Below are positions 31,718 through 40,824 of a DNA stretch of 61,777 nt, one piece after another. Positions within the stretch are counted from its first letter, which is position 1. The number at the start of each line of letters is the position of its first letter. The position numbers and the translations under genes are program-made. The DNA comes from Sphingomonas sanxanigenens. GTDB taxonomy: Bacteria > Pseudomonadota > Alphaproteobacteria > Sphingomonadales > Sphingomonadaceae. The notes below the pieces were generated by a model. It was not told the DNA's origin, made no database searches, and worked only from the letters and a program-made list of their open reading frames with translations. The stretch spans positions 1 through 61,777 of the forward strand of contig QFNN01000004.1 of assembly GCA_003240855.1 (NCBI GenBank), read 5' to 3'.

Positions 31718-33283
31718 ATGAGCGGCGCGCTGGCTCGCCTGCCCGATCTGCTTGCCGCGCATGTGCTGATTTCGGTTTCGGCGCTGTTGCTGGGGCTGGC
31801 GATCGGCCTGCCGCTCGCCGTCGCCGCCGCTCGCCGGCCCTGGCTTGCGCGCATCGCCATCGGCCTCGCAAGCCTCGTGCAGACGATACCCGCGCTGGCG
31901 CTGCTCGCGCTTTTCTATCCGATCCTGCTCGGCGTCTCAGCTTTGGCAGGGGGCGGGATTCCGGCGCTCGGCTTCCTGCCCGCGCTGCTTGCGCTCGCGC
32001 TTTACGCGGTGCTGCCGATTCTGCGGAACGGCGTTGCCGGCCTGACCGGAATCGATCCCGCAGTGATCGAGGCGGCGGACGCGGTGGGCATGACGCCCGC
32101 GCAGAAGCTGCGGCTGGTCGAAGCGCCGCTCGCCGCTCCGGTGGCGATGGCCGGCGTCCGCACCGCTGCGGTCTGGACGATCGGCGCGGCGACGCTGTCG
32201 ACGACGGTCGGATGCCCCAGCCTCGGCGACCTGATCTTCGCCGGGCTGCAATTGCAGGACTGGGCGCTGGTGCTCACCGGCTGCATCGCGGCCGCCCTGC
32301 TCGCGCTGGCGGTCGATGCGCTGCTGGGGCTGGTCGAGCGGGGCATCGCCGCGCGCCGACGGTGGATGCTTGCGCTGGGCCTCGCACCCATCGTCGCGGG
32401 AACGCTGGCGGCAGCGCTTCCGTCGATCCTTCCCGCGCAGCCCACCGTCACGATCGGGGCCAAGAACTTTTCCGAGCAATATATACTCGCGCGGCTGATC
32501 GGCCGGCGGCTTGAGGCGGCGGGCTACCGCGTTCGCTATAGCGACGGGCTGGGATCGAGCGTCATCTTCCGTGCGCTCGCCGCCAATGATGTCGACGTCT
32601 ATGTCGACTATGCGGGCACATTATGGGCGAACGAGATGCGCCGCACCGACAATCCGCCGCCGCCCGCGATGGATGCCCAGATCGCGGCCTGGGCGCGGTC
32701 GACCTACAAGGTGCTTTCGCTCGGCCCGCTGGGTTTCGAGAACGCCTATGCGATCGCGGTGCGCGGGGCGGACGCCGCACGGCTCGGCCTCGTGACGCTC
32801 GACGATCTCGCCGCCCGTTCCGCCACGATGACGCTGGGCGCCGATCTGGAGTTTCTCCAGCGCCCCGAATGGACGGCCCTGAAAGCAGCCTATCCGTTCA
32901 ATTTCGCCGCGACGCGCTCCTACGCGCCCACCTTCATGTATCGTGCGATCCAGAGCGGCGCCGTGGATGCGATCTCCGCCTTTTCGTCCGATGGGCGGAT
33001 CGCGGCGCAGCGGCTCGTCGTCATGGCTGACACAAAACATGCGTTGCCGGGCTATGATGCGCTGCTGCTTGTCGGGTCGCGCCACGCTCGGGATGCGCGC
33101 TTTGTGAATGCGCTTCGTCCGCTGATCGGCAACATCCCGGCCGATCTGATGCGTCGCGCCAATTATCTCGCCGATCGCGACCAGGGTAAGCGAAGCCCCG
33201 CCGCCGTGGCCGCGCTGCTCGATGCGGCGATCGCGTCTCAGGCCGATGCGGGCGGGAACCAGCTTGTGTCGATGTCGCGATAG
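31718..33283 (+). CDS. ABC permease fused to its periplasmic substrate-binding domain
   Basis: The 521-residue protein joins an OpuCB-type permease (about residues 1-225, six hydrophobic segments with the EAA-like loop EAADAVGMTPAQKLRLVEAPLAAP) to a periplasmic OpuAC/OpuF-like binding domain (about 245-521; TIGAKNFSEQYILARLIG, ISAFSSDGR). Such permease-binding fusions occur in other osmolyte importers. The binding domain contains YVDYAGTLW and ENAYAI, part of the quaternary-ammonium pocket in relatives. Only one subunit type is encoded, so the channel is probably a homodimer. The 3' end overlaps the converging Crp gene by 46 bp. Confidence 0.88.
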   Translation: MSGALARLPDLLAAHVLISVSALLLGLAIGLPLAVAAARRPWLARIAIGLASLVQTIPALALLALFYPILLGVSALAGGGIPALGFLPALLALALYAVLPILRNGVAGLTGIDPAVIEAADAVGMTPAQKLRLVEAPLAAPVAMAGVRTAAVWTIGAATLSTTVGCPSLGDLIFAGLQLQDWALVLTGCIAAALLALAVDALLGLVERGIAARRRWMLALGLAPIVAGTLAAALPSILPAQPTVTIGAKNFSEQYILARLIGRRLEAAGYRVRYSDGLGSSVIFRALAANDVDVYVDYAGTLWANEMRRTDNPPPPAMDAQIAAWARSTYKVLSLGPLGFENAYAIAVRGADAARLGLVTLDDLAARSATMTLGADLEFLQRPEWTALKAAYPFNFAATRSYAPTFMYRAIQSGAVDAISAFSSDGRIAAQRLVVMADTKHALPGYDALLLVGSRHARDARFVNALRPLIGNIPADLMRRANYLADRDQGKRSPAAVAALLDAAIASQADAGGNQLVSMSR

Positions 33284-33972
33284 CGATCGATGAACTCGCA
33301 ATATTCGGCAAGCTGCTGCTCGTCGGCGATGGCGATCGACCGGCCGTCGCGCAGGATGCAGCCTTCCTCGGTCAGCTCGCGTAGCATGCGGTTCACATGC
33401 ACCGGGGTCAGCCCCACCGCGTCGCCGATATCGGCCTGGGTCAGCCGCAGATCGTAGCGATTGGTGACGTTGCGATCGGTGATCCGCAGCCGCCCGAGCA
33501 TCTCGAGCAGGAAAGCCGCGACCCGCGCCTTGCCTTCGGTGCGGCCCAGCGATTTGAGCCGGTCGCTCAGCGCGACATTTTCGATCATGCCGATCGAATA
33601 GAAAAGCGCGGCGAGGCGGGGATGCGCGATGAAAATCTCGCGCAGCGCCGCACGCGGGAAATGGCAGACGACGGAGTCGACGATCGCGGTCGCCGATGCC
33701 GGCGCGCGCCGCCAGGGTATGCCCGTGGTGCCGACGAGATCGCCCGAATGATAGATGCGCAATATCTGGCGCTCGCCGCCCTTGAGCAACGACGCGGAGA
33801 GCAGAAGCCCTTCGCGCAGCACATAAAGTCCGTCGCCGCTGTCGCCTTCCTCGACCAGCGTCTTGCCCGCGTCGAGCGGCTCGGGATTGTCCTCGAGCAC
33901 CGCCAGCGCGCGCTTCTCGGCGTCGGTCAGCAGAAGATGGTGGTTGAGTTTCTCAACGAAGCAACTGGACAC
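33238..33972 (-). CDS. Crp/Fnr-family transcription regulator
   Basis: A 244-residue regulator with a cyclic-nucleotide-binding-like beta roll (about 30-125; LVEEGDSGDGLYVLREG) and a winged HTH at about 170-215 (LTQADIGDAVGLTPVHVNRMLREL). No N-terminal cysteine cluster typical of Fnr is visible, and the cAMP-contact residues of Crp are not all present, so the ligand is unknown. The gene converges on the osmoprotectant permease, and their 3' ends overlap by 46 bp, allowing antisense interference. It stands alone upstream of the DUF3297 gene on the same strand. Confidence 0.85.
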   Translation of the reverse strand: MSSCFVEKLNHHLLLTDAEKRALAVLEDNPEPLDAGKTLVEEGDSGDGLYVLREGLLLSASLLKGGERQILRIYHSGDLVGTTGIPWRRAPASATAIVDSVVCHFPRAALREIFIAHPRLAALFYSIGMIENVALSDRLKSLGRTEGKARVAAFLLEMLGRLRITDRNVTNRYDLRLTQADIGDAVGLTPVHVNRMLRELTEEGCILRDGRSIAIADEQQLAEYCEFIDRYRDIDTSWFPPASA

Positions 33973-34045
33973 GCGGCGGCTCTCCGGAGGGCGTCCGATA
34001 CCCCCGACGGAATGCTAACGCGTGAGACGCCGCGTCGGAAGCAGG

Positions 34046-34300
34046 CTATTCGGCGGAGGGCGCAGGCGCTTCAAAATAGGGCTCGACCGGGCCGGTGAGC
34101 TTGATCGTCAGCGGCCGGCCGCGACGATCGACCTTTTTGCCGAGCGCGACGCGAATCCAGTTCTCGCTTACGCAATATTCCTCGACGTCGCGGCGCTCGC
34201 CGCCCTTGAATCGGATGCCGATCCCGCGCGACAGCGCGGCTTCGTCATAGAAAGGGCTGGCCGGATCGTTGCACAGGCGGTCAGGAGGCGTGTCAGTCAT
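34046..34300 (-). CDS. DUF3297 family protein
   Basis: An 84-residue soluble protein with the conserved DUF3297 pattern: TPPDRLCNDPASPFYDE, the RGIGIRFKG turn, VEEYCVSENWIRVALGK and LTIKLTGPVEP. The family is common in proteobacteria and its function is unknown; it looks like a compact beta-rich glutathione-peroxidase-unrelated fold. It overlaps the LacI-family gene stop by 4 nt and so is translated from the same mRNA. No signal peptide, metal site or transmembrane segment is visible. Confidence 0.8.
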   Translation of the reverse strand: MTDTPPDRLCNDPASPFYDEAALSRGIGIRFKGGERRDVEEYCVSENWIRVALGKKVDRRGRPLTIKLTGPVEPYFEAPAPSAE

Positions 34301-35289
34301 GCCGCGCCCGATAGCCCAGCCTGATCCGCGCCGCCACAGCTTTCGCGTATGACGATGTCCGCCGCCAGCCGCTCGGCGCGCAGCGGTCCGTTCGTCGCCA
34401 GCGCCGCGATCAGCCGCGCGGCCGCCCCGGCAACGTCGCAGGCGACGCTGCTCAGCGGCGGCGTCGCCATGCGCCCGGCGGCAAGATCGCCATTGCCGAT
34501 CAGCGCCACCGCGTCGCCCACCGTGCGCCCAGCCGCCGCCAGCGCGCGCAGCGCGCCGAGAGCGATCAGGTCGTCGGCCGCGACCACCGCGTCGACCGTC
34601 GCGCCGCGCGCGGCGAGCGCAGCCACGCCCGCCCGCCCGCCATCGAAGCCCGCCGCCTCGGCCATGACCAGCGACGGATCGGGCGCGAGGCCCGCGCTGT
34701 CATGCGCGTCGAGCCAGCCGCGATAATGCTGCATCCCCGCCTCTGCGCGGGTGTCGCCGATATAGGCGATGCGCCGCCGGCCCATCCGCGCGAGATGGAG
34801 CATCGCGCGTCGTCCGGCCAGCGTGTCGCTTGCGCCGATGCAGCAATAAGCCTGGTCGGGGCGCTTGGGGCCCCAGACCGCAAAACGCTCGCCATCGTCG
34901 ACCAGCCTGTTGAAGGCGTCGTGCAGCCCGGCGTCGCCGACGAAGATCGCGCCGCCCGACCGCGACGCCCGGACCAGTCGCGCGGCCTCGTCCGCGTCGA
35001 TTGCGGGCCGCGATATGATCTGCGCTGCGCCGGCGGCGGCGATCAGCGCTTCGGCGAAGGCGCGCGCGGTCGCATCGTCGGGCGGGGCGGCCAGAATGAT
35101 CGTCGGCCCCGCATCTGCGGCCGCTTCGGCGCGCGGACCGCGATAGCCATGCGCCCGGGCAAGCTGGAGCACGCGCTTCTTCGTCGCCGCCCCCACCGCG
35201 CCGCTGTCGGCAAGCGCGCGCGAGGCCGTGGCGGTGGAAACCCCCGCCAGCGCCGCCAGATCCTCAAGCCGCGTGATCCGTCCGCTCAT
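34297..35289 (-). CDS. LacI-family transcription regulator
   Basis: A 330-residue repressor with an N-terminal HTH (RLEDLAALAGVSTATASRALAD) and hinge, then a periplasmic-binding-protein-like sensor domain with GDAVALIGNGDLAAGRMATPPLSSV. The effector is unknown. It precedes DUF3297 with a 4-nt overlap. Divergently arranged DUF4242 and deoA-nupC genes lie next to it, so nucleoside catabolism regulation, as by CytR, is a possible role; no operator was identified. The sensor domain is somewhat short of conserved sugar-contact residues. Confidence 0.82.
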   Translation of the reverse strand: MSGRITRLEDLAALAGVSTATASRALADSGAVGAATKKRVLQLARAHGYRGPRAEAAADAGPTIILAAPPDDATARAFAEALIAAAGAAQIISRPAIDADEAARLVRASRSGGAIFVGDAGLHDAFNRLVDDGERFAVWGPKRPDQAYCCIGASDTLAGRRAMLHLARMGRRRIAYIGDTRAEAGMQHYRGWLDAHDSAGLAPDPSLVMAEAAGFDGGRAGVAALAARGATVDAVVAADDLIALGALRALAAAGRTVGDAVALIGNGDLAAGRMATPPLSSVACDVAGAAARLIAALATNGPLRAERLAADIVIRESCGGADQAGLSGAA

Positions 35290-35343
35290 CGCCTTCCCGC
35301 GCTTGTCGTCGCCGAGCCTGCCTGGCCCTGTCGGCGCGGATAT

Positions 35344-35616
35344 TCAGTCCGCCGTGGTCGGGTCAATCGTCGCGCGCACTTCGGCGATGCTGTTCGCAGG
35401 AAAACCCGCCGCCTCCGCGTGTCGGCGGATCATCTCCGCATCGGGCGCGCGATAGACGCAGTAAATCTTGTCGTCGGTCACATAGCTGTGGACCCACTGG
35501 ATGTCCGGTCCCATCGATCGCAGCACGCTGCACGATCCCTGCGACGCGGCTTTCAGATCGTCCGGCCCCATCCGGCCGGCGCCCGGCATGTCCCTTTCGA
35601 TGACGAATTGCGGCAT
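35344..35616 (-). CDS. DUF4242-like small protein
   Basis: The 90-residue product (MPQFVIERDMPGAGRM at its start) matches the DUF4242/SCO4226-type nickel-binding domain: a first strand PQFVIERDMP, WVHSYVTDDKIYCVYRAP and a final helix before ATIDP. Such domains form small dimers. ATG 35616 has AGGAGAGG upstream. It is monocistronic between LacI and deoA and reads divergently from deoA. A physiological role is unknown. Confidence 0.7.
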   Translation of the reverse strand: MPQFVIERDMPGAGRMGPDDLKAASQGSCSVLRSMGPDIQWVHSYVTDDKIYCVYRAPDAEMIRRHAEAAGFPANSIAEVRATIDPTTAD

Positions 35617-35712
35617 GGTTCGCTTTCCTCTCCTGCCCCGCCGGGCGATTCTGCGCCTCGCGCGCGGGGCTGTCGAGTCCGGCGCAGGCTTCCCATGCCG
35701 CGCCGAGGCGCT

Positions 35713-37053
35713 ATGGGGGCGCGCGTGAACATTCAGGACATCATTCGGGCCAAGCGCGACGGCGAGCCGCTGAGCGACGCGCAGATCGGCGCGATGGTCG
35801 CCGCGCTCGCCGACCGGTCGATGGCGGTGGAGCATGCGGCCGCGCTTGCCATGGCCATCTATCTGAACGGCATGGACGCGCGCGAGACGGCGGCGCTCAC
35901 CCTCGCCATGGCGCGATCGGGCGCAGTGATCGACTGGCGGGCGGAGGATCTGCCCGGCCCGGCGATGGACAAGCATTCGACGGGCGGGGTGGGCGACAAG
36001 GTCAGCTTCCTGCTCGCGCCCATCGTCGCCGCCTGCGGCGGCTATGTGCCGATGGTCGCGGGGCGGGGGCTTGGCCATACCGGCGGCACGATCGACAAGC
36101 TGTCGGCCATCCCCGGCTATGACGCCTTTTGCGGCCTCGATCGCTTCCGGCAGGTGGTGCGTGCGGCGGGATGCGCGATCATCGGCCAGACGCCCGACGT
36201 CGCGCCTGCCGACGGGCTGATGTACGCGATCCGCGACGCCACCGCGACGATCGAGTCGACCCCGCTGATCGTCGCCTCGATCCTGTCGAAGAAAGCGGCG
36301 GCCGGCGTGCAGGCGCTGGTCATGGACATCAAGACCGGATCGGGCGCGTTCATGCGCGACGAGGCCGACGCCTGGGCGCTGGGCGATGCGATCACCGCCG
36401 CCGCGCGTCAGATGGGCATGGCGGCGACCGCTCTCGTCACTGACATGAACCAGGTGCTGGGGCGCGCCGCCGGCAATGCGCTCGAACTGCGCGAATCGAT
36501 CGATCACCTGACCGGCGCAGCGCGCGATGCGCGTCTCCACGCGGTAACGATCGCGCTGTGCGCCGAAATGCTCGTGCTCGGCGGCATCGCGACCGACGGT
36601 GCGGAGGCGCGCGCGCGATGTGAGGATGCGCTGGCGAGCGGGCGCGCGGCAGAGGCCTTTCAGCGCATGGTCGCGATGCAGGGCGGCCCGGCCGATCTGG
36701 TCGATCGTCCCGGCCAGCATCTCGCCGAGGCTGCGCTGGTCCGCGAAGTGGCTGCCCCCGAAGGCTTTATCGAGTCCATCGATGCGCGCGCAATCGGCGA
36801 GGCGATCATCGCGCTCAAGGGCGGGCGGCTGCGCATCGACGATGCGATCGACGTTTCGACGGGCTTCTCGGCAGTCGCCGGCGTCGGCGAGGCGGTGGGG
36901 GCGGGGCGGCCGCTCGCGCTCGTCCACGCCGCCAGCGAGGATGATGCGGAACGGGCGATTGCCCTATTCCAAAAGGCCTGTATCGTCGGCCCCGAAGCGC
37001 CCCGCCCGGCGGCGCTCATCCGACGCCGCGAGGGGGAATCCGGCTCAGAATGA
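35713..37053 (+). CDS. deoA: Thymidine phosphorylase
   Basis: A 446-residue pyrimidine nucleoside phosphorylase: DIIRAKRDGEPL at the start, the MDKHSTGGVGDKVSF phosphate-binding loop, GRGLGHTGGTIDKLSAIPG, and LVMDIKTGSGAFM in the catalytic core. It cleaves thymidine to thymine and deoxyribose 1-phosphate. ATG 35713 has GAGG 5-8 nt upstream; GTG 35725 is an alternative that gives the more usual N-terminus. The stop overlaps the CNT transporter start by 4 nt, so uptake and cleavage of nucleosides are encoded together. Confidence 0.92.
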   Translation: MGARVNIQDIIRAKRDGEPLSDAQIGAMVAALADRSMAVEHAAALAMAIYLNGMDARETAALTLAMARSGAVIDWRAEDLPGPAMDKHSTGGVGDKVSFLLAPIVAACGGYVPMVAGRGLGHTGGTIDKLSAIPGYDAFCGLDRFRQVVRAAGCAIIGQTPDVAPADGLMYAIRDATATIESTPLIVASILSKKAAAGVQALVMDIKTGSGAFMRDEADAWALGDAITAAARQMGMAATALVTDMNQVLGRAAGNALELRESIDHLTGAARDARLHAVTIALCAEMLVLGGIATDGAEARARCEDALASGRAAEAFQRMVAMQGGPADLVDRPGQHLAEAALVREVAAPEGFIESIDARAIGEAIIALKGGRLRIDDAIDVSTGFSAVAGVGEAVGAGRPLALVHAASEDDAERAIALFQKACIVGPEAPRPAALIRRREGESGSE

Positions 37054-38309
37054 CCAAGTTGCTTATCGGCGTTGCCGGCATCGCGGCGATCCTCGGCATC
37101 GCATTGCTGCTTTCGTCCAATCGCCGCGCGATCAATCTGCGGGTCGTCGGCGCGGCCTTCGCGCTGCAGGCGGGGATGGCGGTGCTCGTGCTTTACGTGC
37201 CCTGGGGGCGTTCGCTGCTCGCTTTCCTGTCGGGCGGCGTCTCCAACCTGCTGGCCTATGCCAAGGCGGGGACGGATTTCATCTTCGGCCCGCTCGCCTC
37301 GCCCCAGATCGGCGGCAACAGCTTCGCGATCGCGGCGCTGCCCGTCATCATCTTCTTCGCCTCGCTTGTCGGCATCCTCTATTATCTGGGGATCATGCAG
37401 CAGATCGTCCGCTGGATCGGCGGGGCGATCGAGCGGGTGATCGGCGTCACCAAGGTGGAGTCGCTGTGCGCGGCCGCCAATATCTTCGTCGGGCAGAGCG
37501 AATCGCCGCTCGTCATCCGCCCCTATCTGGCCGGCCTTACCCAGGCGCAGCTCTTCACGGTGATGACCTCCGGCATGGCGGGCGTCGCGGGGACGATCCT
37601 CGCCGCATACGCCTCGATGGGCATCCGCATCGATTATCTTCTCGCCGCCTCCTTCATGTCGGCACCCGGCGGCATCCTGATGGCCAAGATCATCATGCCC
37701 GACATTCCCCCGCCGCCCGCGCCCGACCCGGCCGAGGAAGCGGAGAATGAAGCGCTCGCCATGTCCGAGGCGCATTATGAGGAGGAAAAGCCCGCCAACC
37801 TCATCATGGCGGCGGCGCAGGGTGCGCAGACCGGCGTGAAGCTGGCGGTCGCGGTCGGCGCGATGGTGCTGGCCTTCGTCGCGCTCGTCGCGCTCGCCAA
37901 CGGTATCCTGACCGGCATCGGCCACTGGTTCACCCCGGCGGACATCACTTTCCAGGGGTTGCTCGGCTATGTCTTTGCGCCCGTCATGTACCTGCTCAAC
38001 GTGCCGTGGGACGAGGCGCTGAAGGCCGGCGGGCTGTTCGGCGAGAAGATCGTGCTCAACGAGTTCGTCGCCTATATCGATCTGGGCAAGATGCAGGCCG
38101 GGCTGTCGGCGCACACCGTCGCGGTCGTCACCTTCGCGCTGTGCGGCTTCGCCAATTTCAGCTCGATCGCGATCCAGATGGCGGTGACGGGCAGCCTCGC
38201 GCCCAATCAGCGCCCGCATATCGCCAAGCTGGGGCTGAAAGCGCTGGCCGCCGGTTCGCTCGCGAACCTGATGAGCGCTGCATTCGCCGGGCTGCTGCTG
38301 GCGCCCTGA
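37050..38309 (+). CDS. Concentrative nucleoside transporter (CNT/NupC family)
   Basis: The 419-residue membrane protein has the CNT elements: FVGQSESPLVIRPYL, the ASFMSAPGGILMAKI segment and LNEFVAYIDL, with about nine or ten hydrophobic stretches. It imports nucleosides with Na+ or H+. A charged cytoplasmic loop rich in Glu/Pro (about residues 215-250) separates the halves. The 4-nt overlap with deoA places transport and phosphorolysis in one operon. Specificity (pyrimidine versus purine) is not assigned. Confidence 0.9.
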   Translation: MTKLLIGVAGIAAILGIALLLSSNRRAINLRVVGAAFALQAGMAVLVLYVPWGRSLLAFLSGGVSNLLAYAKAGTDFIFGPLASPQIGGNSFAIAALPVIIFFASLVGILYYLGIMQQIVRWIGGAIERVIGVTKVESLCAAANIFVGQSESPLVIRPYLAGLTQAQLFTVMTSGMAGVAGTILAAYASMGIRIDYLLAASFMSAPGGILMAKIIMPDIPPPPAPDPAEEAENEALAMSEAHYEEEKPANLIMAAAQGAQTGVKLAVAVGAMVLAFVALVALANGILTGIGHWFTPADITFQGLLGYVFAPVMYLLNVPWDEALKAGGLFGEKIVLNEFVAYIDLGKMQAGLSAHTVAVVTFALCGFANFSSIAIQMAVTGSLAPNQRPHIAKLGLKALAAGSLANLMSAAFAGLLLAP

Positions 38310-38323
38310 CCCGCGCCTGAAGT

Positions 38324-38381
38324 CCCGTTCGCCTCGATCATGGTCGAGAGGCGCGTCCCGACTGCGCGCGACGCGAACGGG
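38324..38381. terminator. Large inverted repeat between convergent genes
   Basis: CCCGTTCGC (38324-38332) pairs perfectly with GCGAACGGG (38373-38381), with an inner GCCTCGA...TCGAGAGGC hairpin in the loop. It sits 15 bp after the nucleoside transporter stop and just before the CoA-transferase stop on the other strand. A bidirectional terminator is likely, but there is no T-run on either side. Confidence 0.45.
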
Positions 38382-38388
38382 GGGTGGG

Positions 38389-39555
38389 TTACGGCCTCTC
38401 GCGCCAGCGCCAGTCCCCGTCATGCTGCCCCAGCGCTGGCGGCGGCGCGGCCGCGACCATCGGCTCGCCGTCGAGGACGACCGGACCGCGCAACTGGGGC
38501 AGCGCGCCGCCCTTCACATGCGCGGCGTCGAGCGACACTTTCATGCCGCGCGCGATCACCTGCGGATCGGCGAAAGCCTGCGCGATGTCATTGATCGGCC
38601 CGCCCGGCACGCCCTGCGCCTCAAGCGCGGCGAGCAGATCGTCGCGCTTCATCGTCGCGCAGCGTTCGGACAGGATCGGGATCAGCTCCTCACGGTTGGC
38701 GATGCGCAGCGCGTTGGTCAGGAATCGCGGATCCCGGCCAAGCTCGGGCACGCCCAGAATGGCGCAGAAGCGCTGATATTGCCGATCATTGCCCGTCGCC
38801 ACGACGGCCAGTCCGTCGGCGGTGGGGAAGGGCTGGTAGGGCACCAGATTGGGGTGGGTATTGCCCGTCAGCCCCGGCACTTTGCCGCCGATGAACAGGT
38901 TCATCGCCTGATTGGCGAGCACGCCCGTCATCACGTCGAGCAACGCCATGTCGATATAGGCGCCTTCGCCCGTCGCGTGCCGGCGGTTGAGCGCGGCGAG
39001 GGCGGCGCCTGCGGTATAGACGCCGGTGAACAGATCGGCGACGGCGATGCCCACGCGCTGCGGTTCGCGCCCGGGTTCGCCGGTGATCGACATCAGCCCG
39101 CCCATCGCCTGCACCAGATAATCATATCCGGCGCGCTCGGCATAAGGCCCTGTCTGCCCGAAGCCGGTGATCGAGCAGTAGATGAGGCGCGGGTTGATCG
39201 CCTTGAGCGCGGGCCAGTCCAGCCCGTAGCGCTTCAATCCCCCGACCTTGAAGTTCTCGATGACGATATCGGCGTCGGCCGCCAGTTCCCTGATCCGCGC
39301 GACGTCGGCGGGGTCGTCAAAATCCGCGAGGATCGATCGCTTGCCGCGATTGCAACTGTGGAAATAGGCTGCGCCCGGCGACCGGCCGTCCGCCCCCTCG
39401 ACGAAGGGCGGCCCCCAGGTGCGCGTGTCGTCGCCGCCGCCGCGCCGCTCGACCTTGACGACGTCTGCGCCCAGATCGGCAAGCATCTGCCCGGCCCACG
39501 GCCCGGCAAGGATGCGCGCCAGTTCGAGGACGCGGATTCCGGCGAGGGGCTTCAA
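38389..39555 (-). CDS. CaiB/BaiF-type (class III) CoA-transferase
   Basis: A 388-residue family III CoA-transferase: GIRVLELARILAGPWAGQMLADLGADVVKVER, YFHSCNRGKRSI, SITGFGQTGPYAERAGYD with the catalytic Asp, and QAMGGLMSITGEP. It overlaps the glutaryl-CoA dehydrogenase stop by 4 nt (TTG start at 39555), so succinyl-CoA:glutarate CoA-transfer is the natural prediction, feeding glutaryl-CoA to the neighbour. No other acid-activating enzyme is encoded nearby. Confidence 0.87.
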   Translation of the reverse strand: MKPLAGIRVLELARILAGPWAGQMLADLGADVVKVERRGGGDDTRTWGPPFVEGADGRSPGAAYFHSCNRGKRSILADFDDPADVARIRELAADADIVIENFKVGGLKRYGLDWPALKAINPRLIYCSITGFGQTGPYAERAGYDYLVQAMGGLMSITGEPGREPQRVGIAVADLFTGVYTAGAALAALNRRHATGEGAYIDMALLDVMTGVLANQAMNLFIGGKVPGLTGNTHPNLVPYQPFPTADGLAVVATGNDRQYQRFCAILGVPELGRDPRFLTNALRIANREELIPILSERCATMKRDDLLAALEAQGVPGGPINDIAQAFADPQVIARGMKVSLDAAHVKGGALPQLRGPVVLDGEPMVAAAPPPALGQHDGDWRWRERP

Positions 39556-40748
39556 GCGAAGGCCGGAATGCCGGTGATCGCGCGGCCCAGGATCAGCGCA
39601 TGCACGTCGTGCGCGCCTTCATAGGTATTGACCGTCTCCAGGTTCATCGCGTGGCGCATCACATGATATTCCTCGGCGATGCCGTTGCCGCCGTGCATGT
39701 CGCGCGCCATGCGGGCGATATCGAGCGCCTTGCCGCAATTGTTGCGCTTGACGAGGCTGACCATCTCCGGCGCCATCCGGCCTTCGTCGAACAGGCGGCC
39801 GACGCGCAGGCTGGCCTGCAGCCCCAGCGTGATCTCGGTCTGCATGTCGGCCAGCTTCTTCTGGATCAACTGGGTCGCGGCGAGCGGCCGGCCGAACTGC
39901 TTGCGCTCAAGCGTATAGGCGCGCGCGCGGTGCCAGCAATCCTCCGCCGCGCCCATCGCGCCCCACGAAATGCCGTAGCGCGCGCGGTTGAGGCAGCCGA
40001 ACGGACCCTTCAGTCCCGCCACGTTGGGCAGCAGCGCATCCTCGCCCACCTCGACGCCGTCGAGCATCACCATGCCCGTGGTCGAGGCGCGCAGCGACAG
40101 CTTGCCTTCGATCTTGGGGGCCGAAAGCCCCTTCGCGCCCTTTTCGATCACGAAGCCGCGGATCGCCCCGCCATGTTCGTCGGACTTCGCCCAGATGACG
40201 AAAACATCGGCGAAGGGCGCGTTGGAAATCCAGGTCTTGGAGCCCGAGATGCGATAGCCGCCGTCGATCTTCTCGGCGCGCGTGCGCATGCCTGCGGGGT
40301 CCGATCCGGCGTCGGGCTCGGTCAGGCCGAAGCAGCCCACCCATTCGCCGGTCGCCAGCCGGGGCAGATATTTGCGCCGCTGATCCTCTGAGCCATAGGC
40401 GTAGATCGGGTACATGACGAGCGAGGACTGGACGCTCATCATCGAGCGATAGCCCGAATCGACGCGCTCCACCTCGCGCGCGACGAGGCCGTAGGCGACA
40501 TAGGAAGCACCCGCGCAGCCATAATCCTGGGGCAGCGTCACGCCGAGCAGGCCGAGTTCGCCCATCTCGTTGAAGATCGAACGATCGGTCTTTTCCTCGC
40601 GGAACGCCTCGATCACGCGCGGCTGCAGCTTTTCCTGCGCATAGGCATGCGCCATGTCGCGGATCGCGCGCTCCTCGTCGGTCAACTGCTCGTCGAGCAG
40701 CAGCGGATCGTCCCAGCGCAGGTGCGCGACGCTGTTATGCGCGTTCAT
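39552..40748 (-). CDS. gcdH: Glutaryl-CoA dehydrogenase
   Basis: A 398-residue acyl-CoA dehydrogenase of the decarboxylating glutaryl type: WDDPLLLDEQLTDEER at the start, GCFGLTEPDAGSDP, GSKTWISNAPFADVF, ERKQFGRPLAATQLIQKKLADM and the C-terminal NTYEGAHDVHALILGRAITG, where Glu in TYEG is the catalytic base. It converts glutaryl-CoA to crotonyl-CoA in lysine, hydroxylysine and tryptophan degradation. ATG 40748 has better spaced GGAG than ATG 40754. The CoA-transferase downstream completes entry of glutarate. Confidence 0.9.
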   Translation of the reverse strand: MNAHNSVAHLRWDDPLLLDEQLTDEERAIRDMAHAYAQEKLQPRVIEAFREEKTDRSIFNEMGELGLLGVTLPQDYGCAGASYVAYGLVAREVERVDSGYRSMMSVQSSLVMYPIYAYGSEDQRRKYLPRLATGEWVGCFGLTEPDAGSDPAGMRTRAEKIDGGYRISGSKTWISNAPFADVFVIWAKSDEHGGAIRGFVIEKGAKGLSAPKIEGKLSLRASTTGMVMLDGVEVGEDALLPNVAGLKGPFGCLNRARYGISWGAMGAAEDCWHRARAYTLERKQFGRPLAATQLIQKKLADMQTEITLGLQASLRVGRLFDEGRMAPEMVSLVKRNNCGKALDIARMARDMHGGNGIAEEYHVMRHAMNLETVNTYEGAHDVHALILGRAITGIPAFA

Positions 40749-40824
40749 ACCCATCTCTCCTTTGCCGCCTTCTTAGGGGCAATGGACGATGGGCGCCAGC
40801 GCGGACAGGCCGTTTGAGAGGGGG

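Noticed and set aside
35617..36927. Long minus-strand frame opposite deoA joined to DUF4242
   Set aside because: Only the last 90 codons have a protein-like pattern; the rest mirrors deoA.
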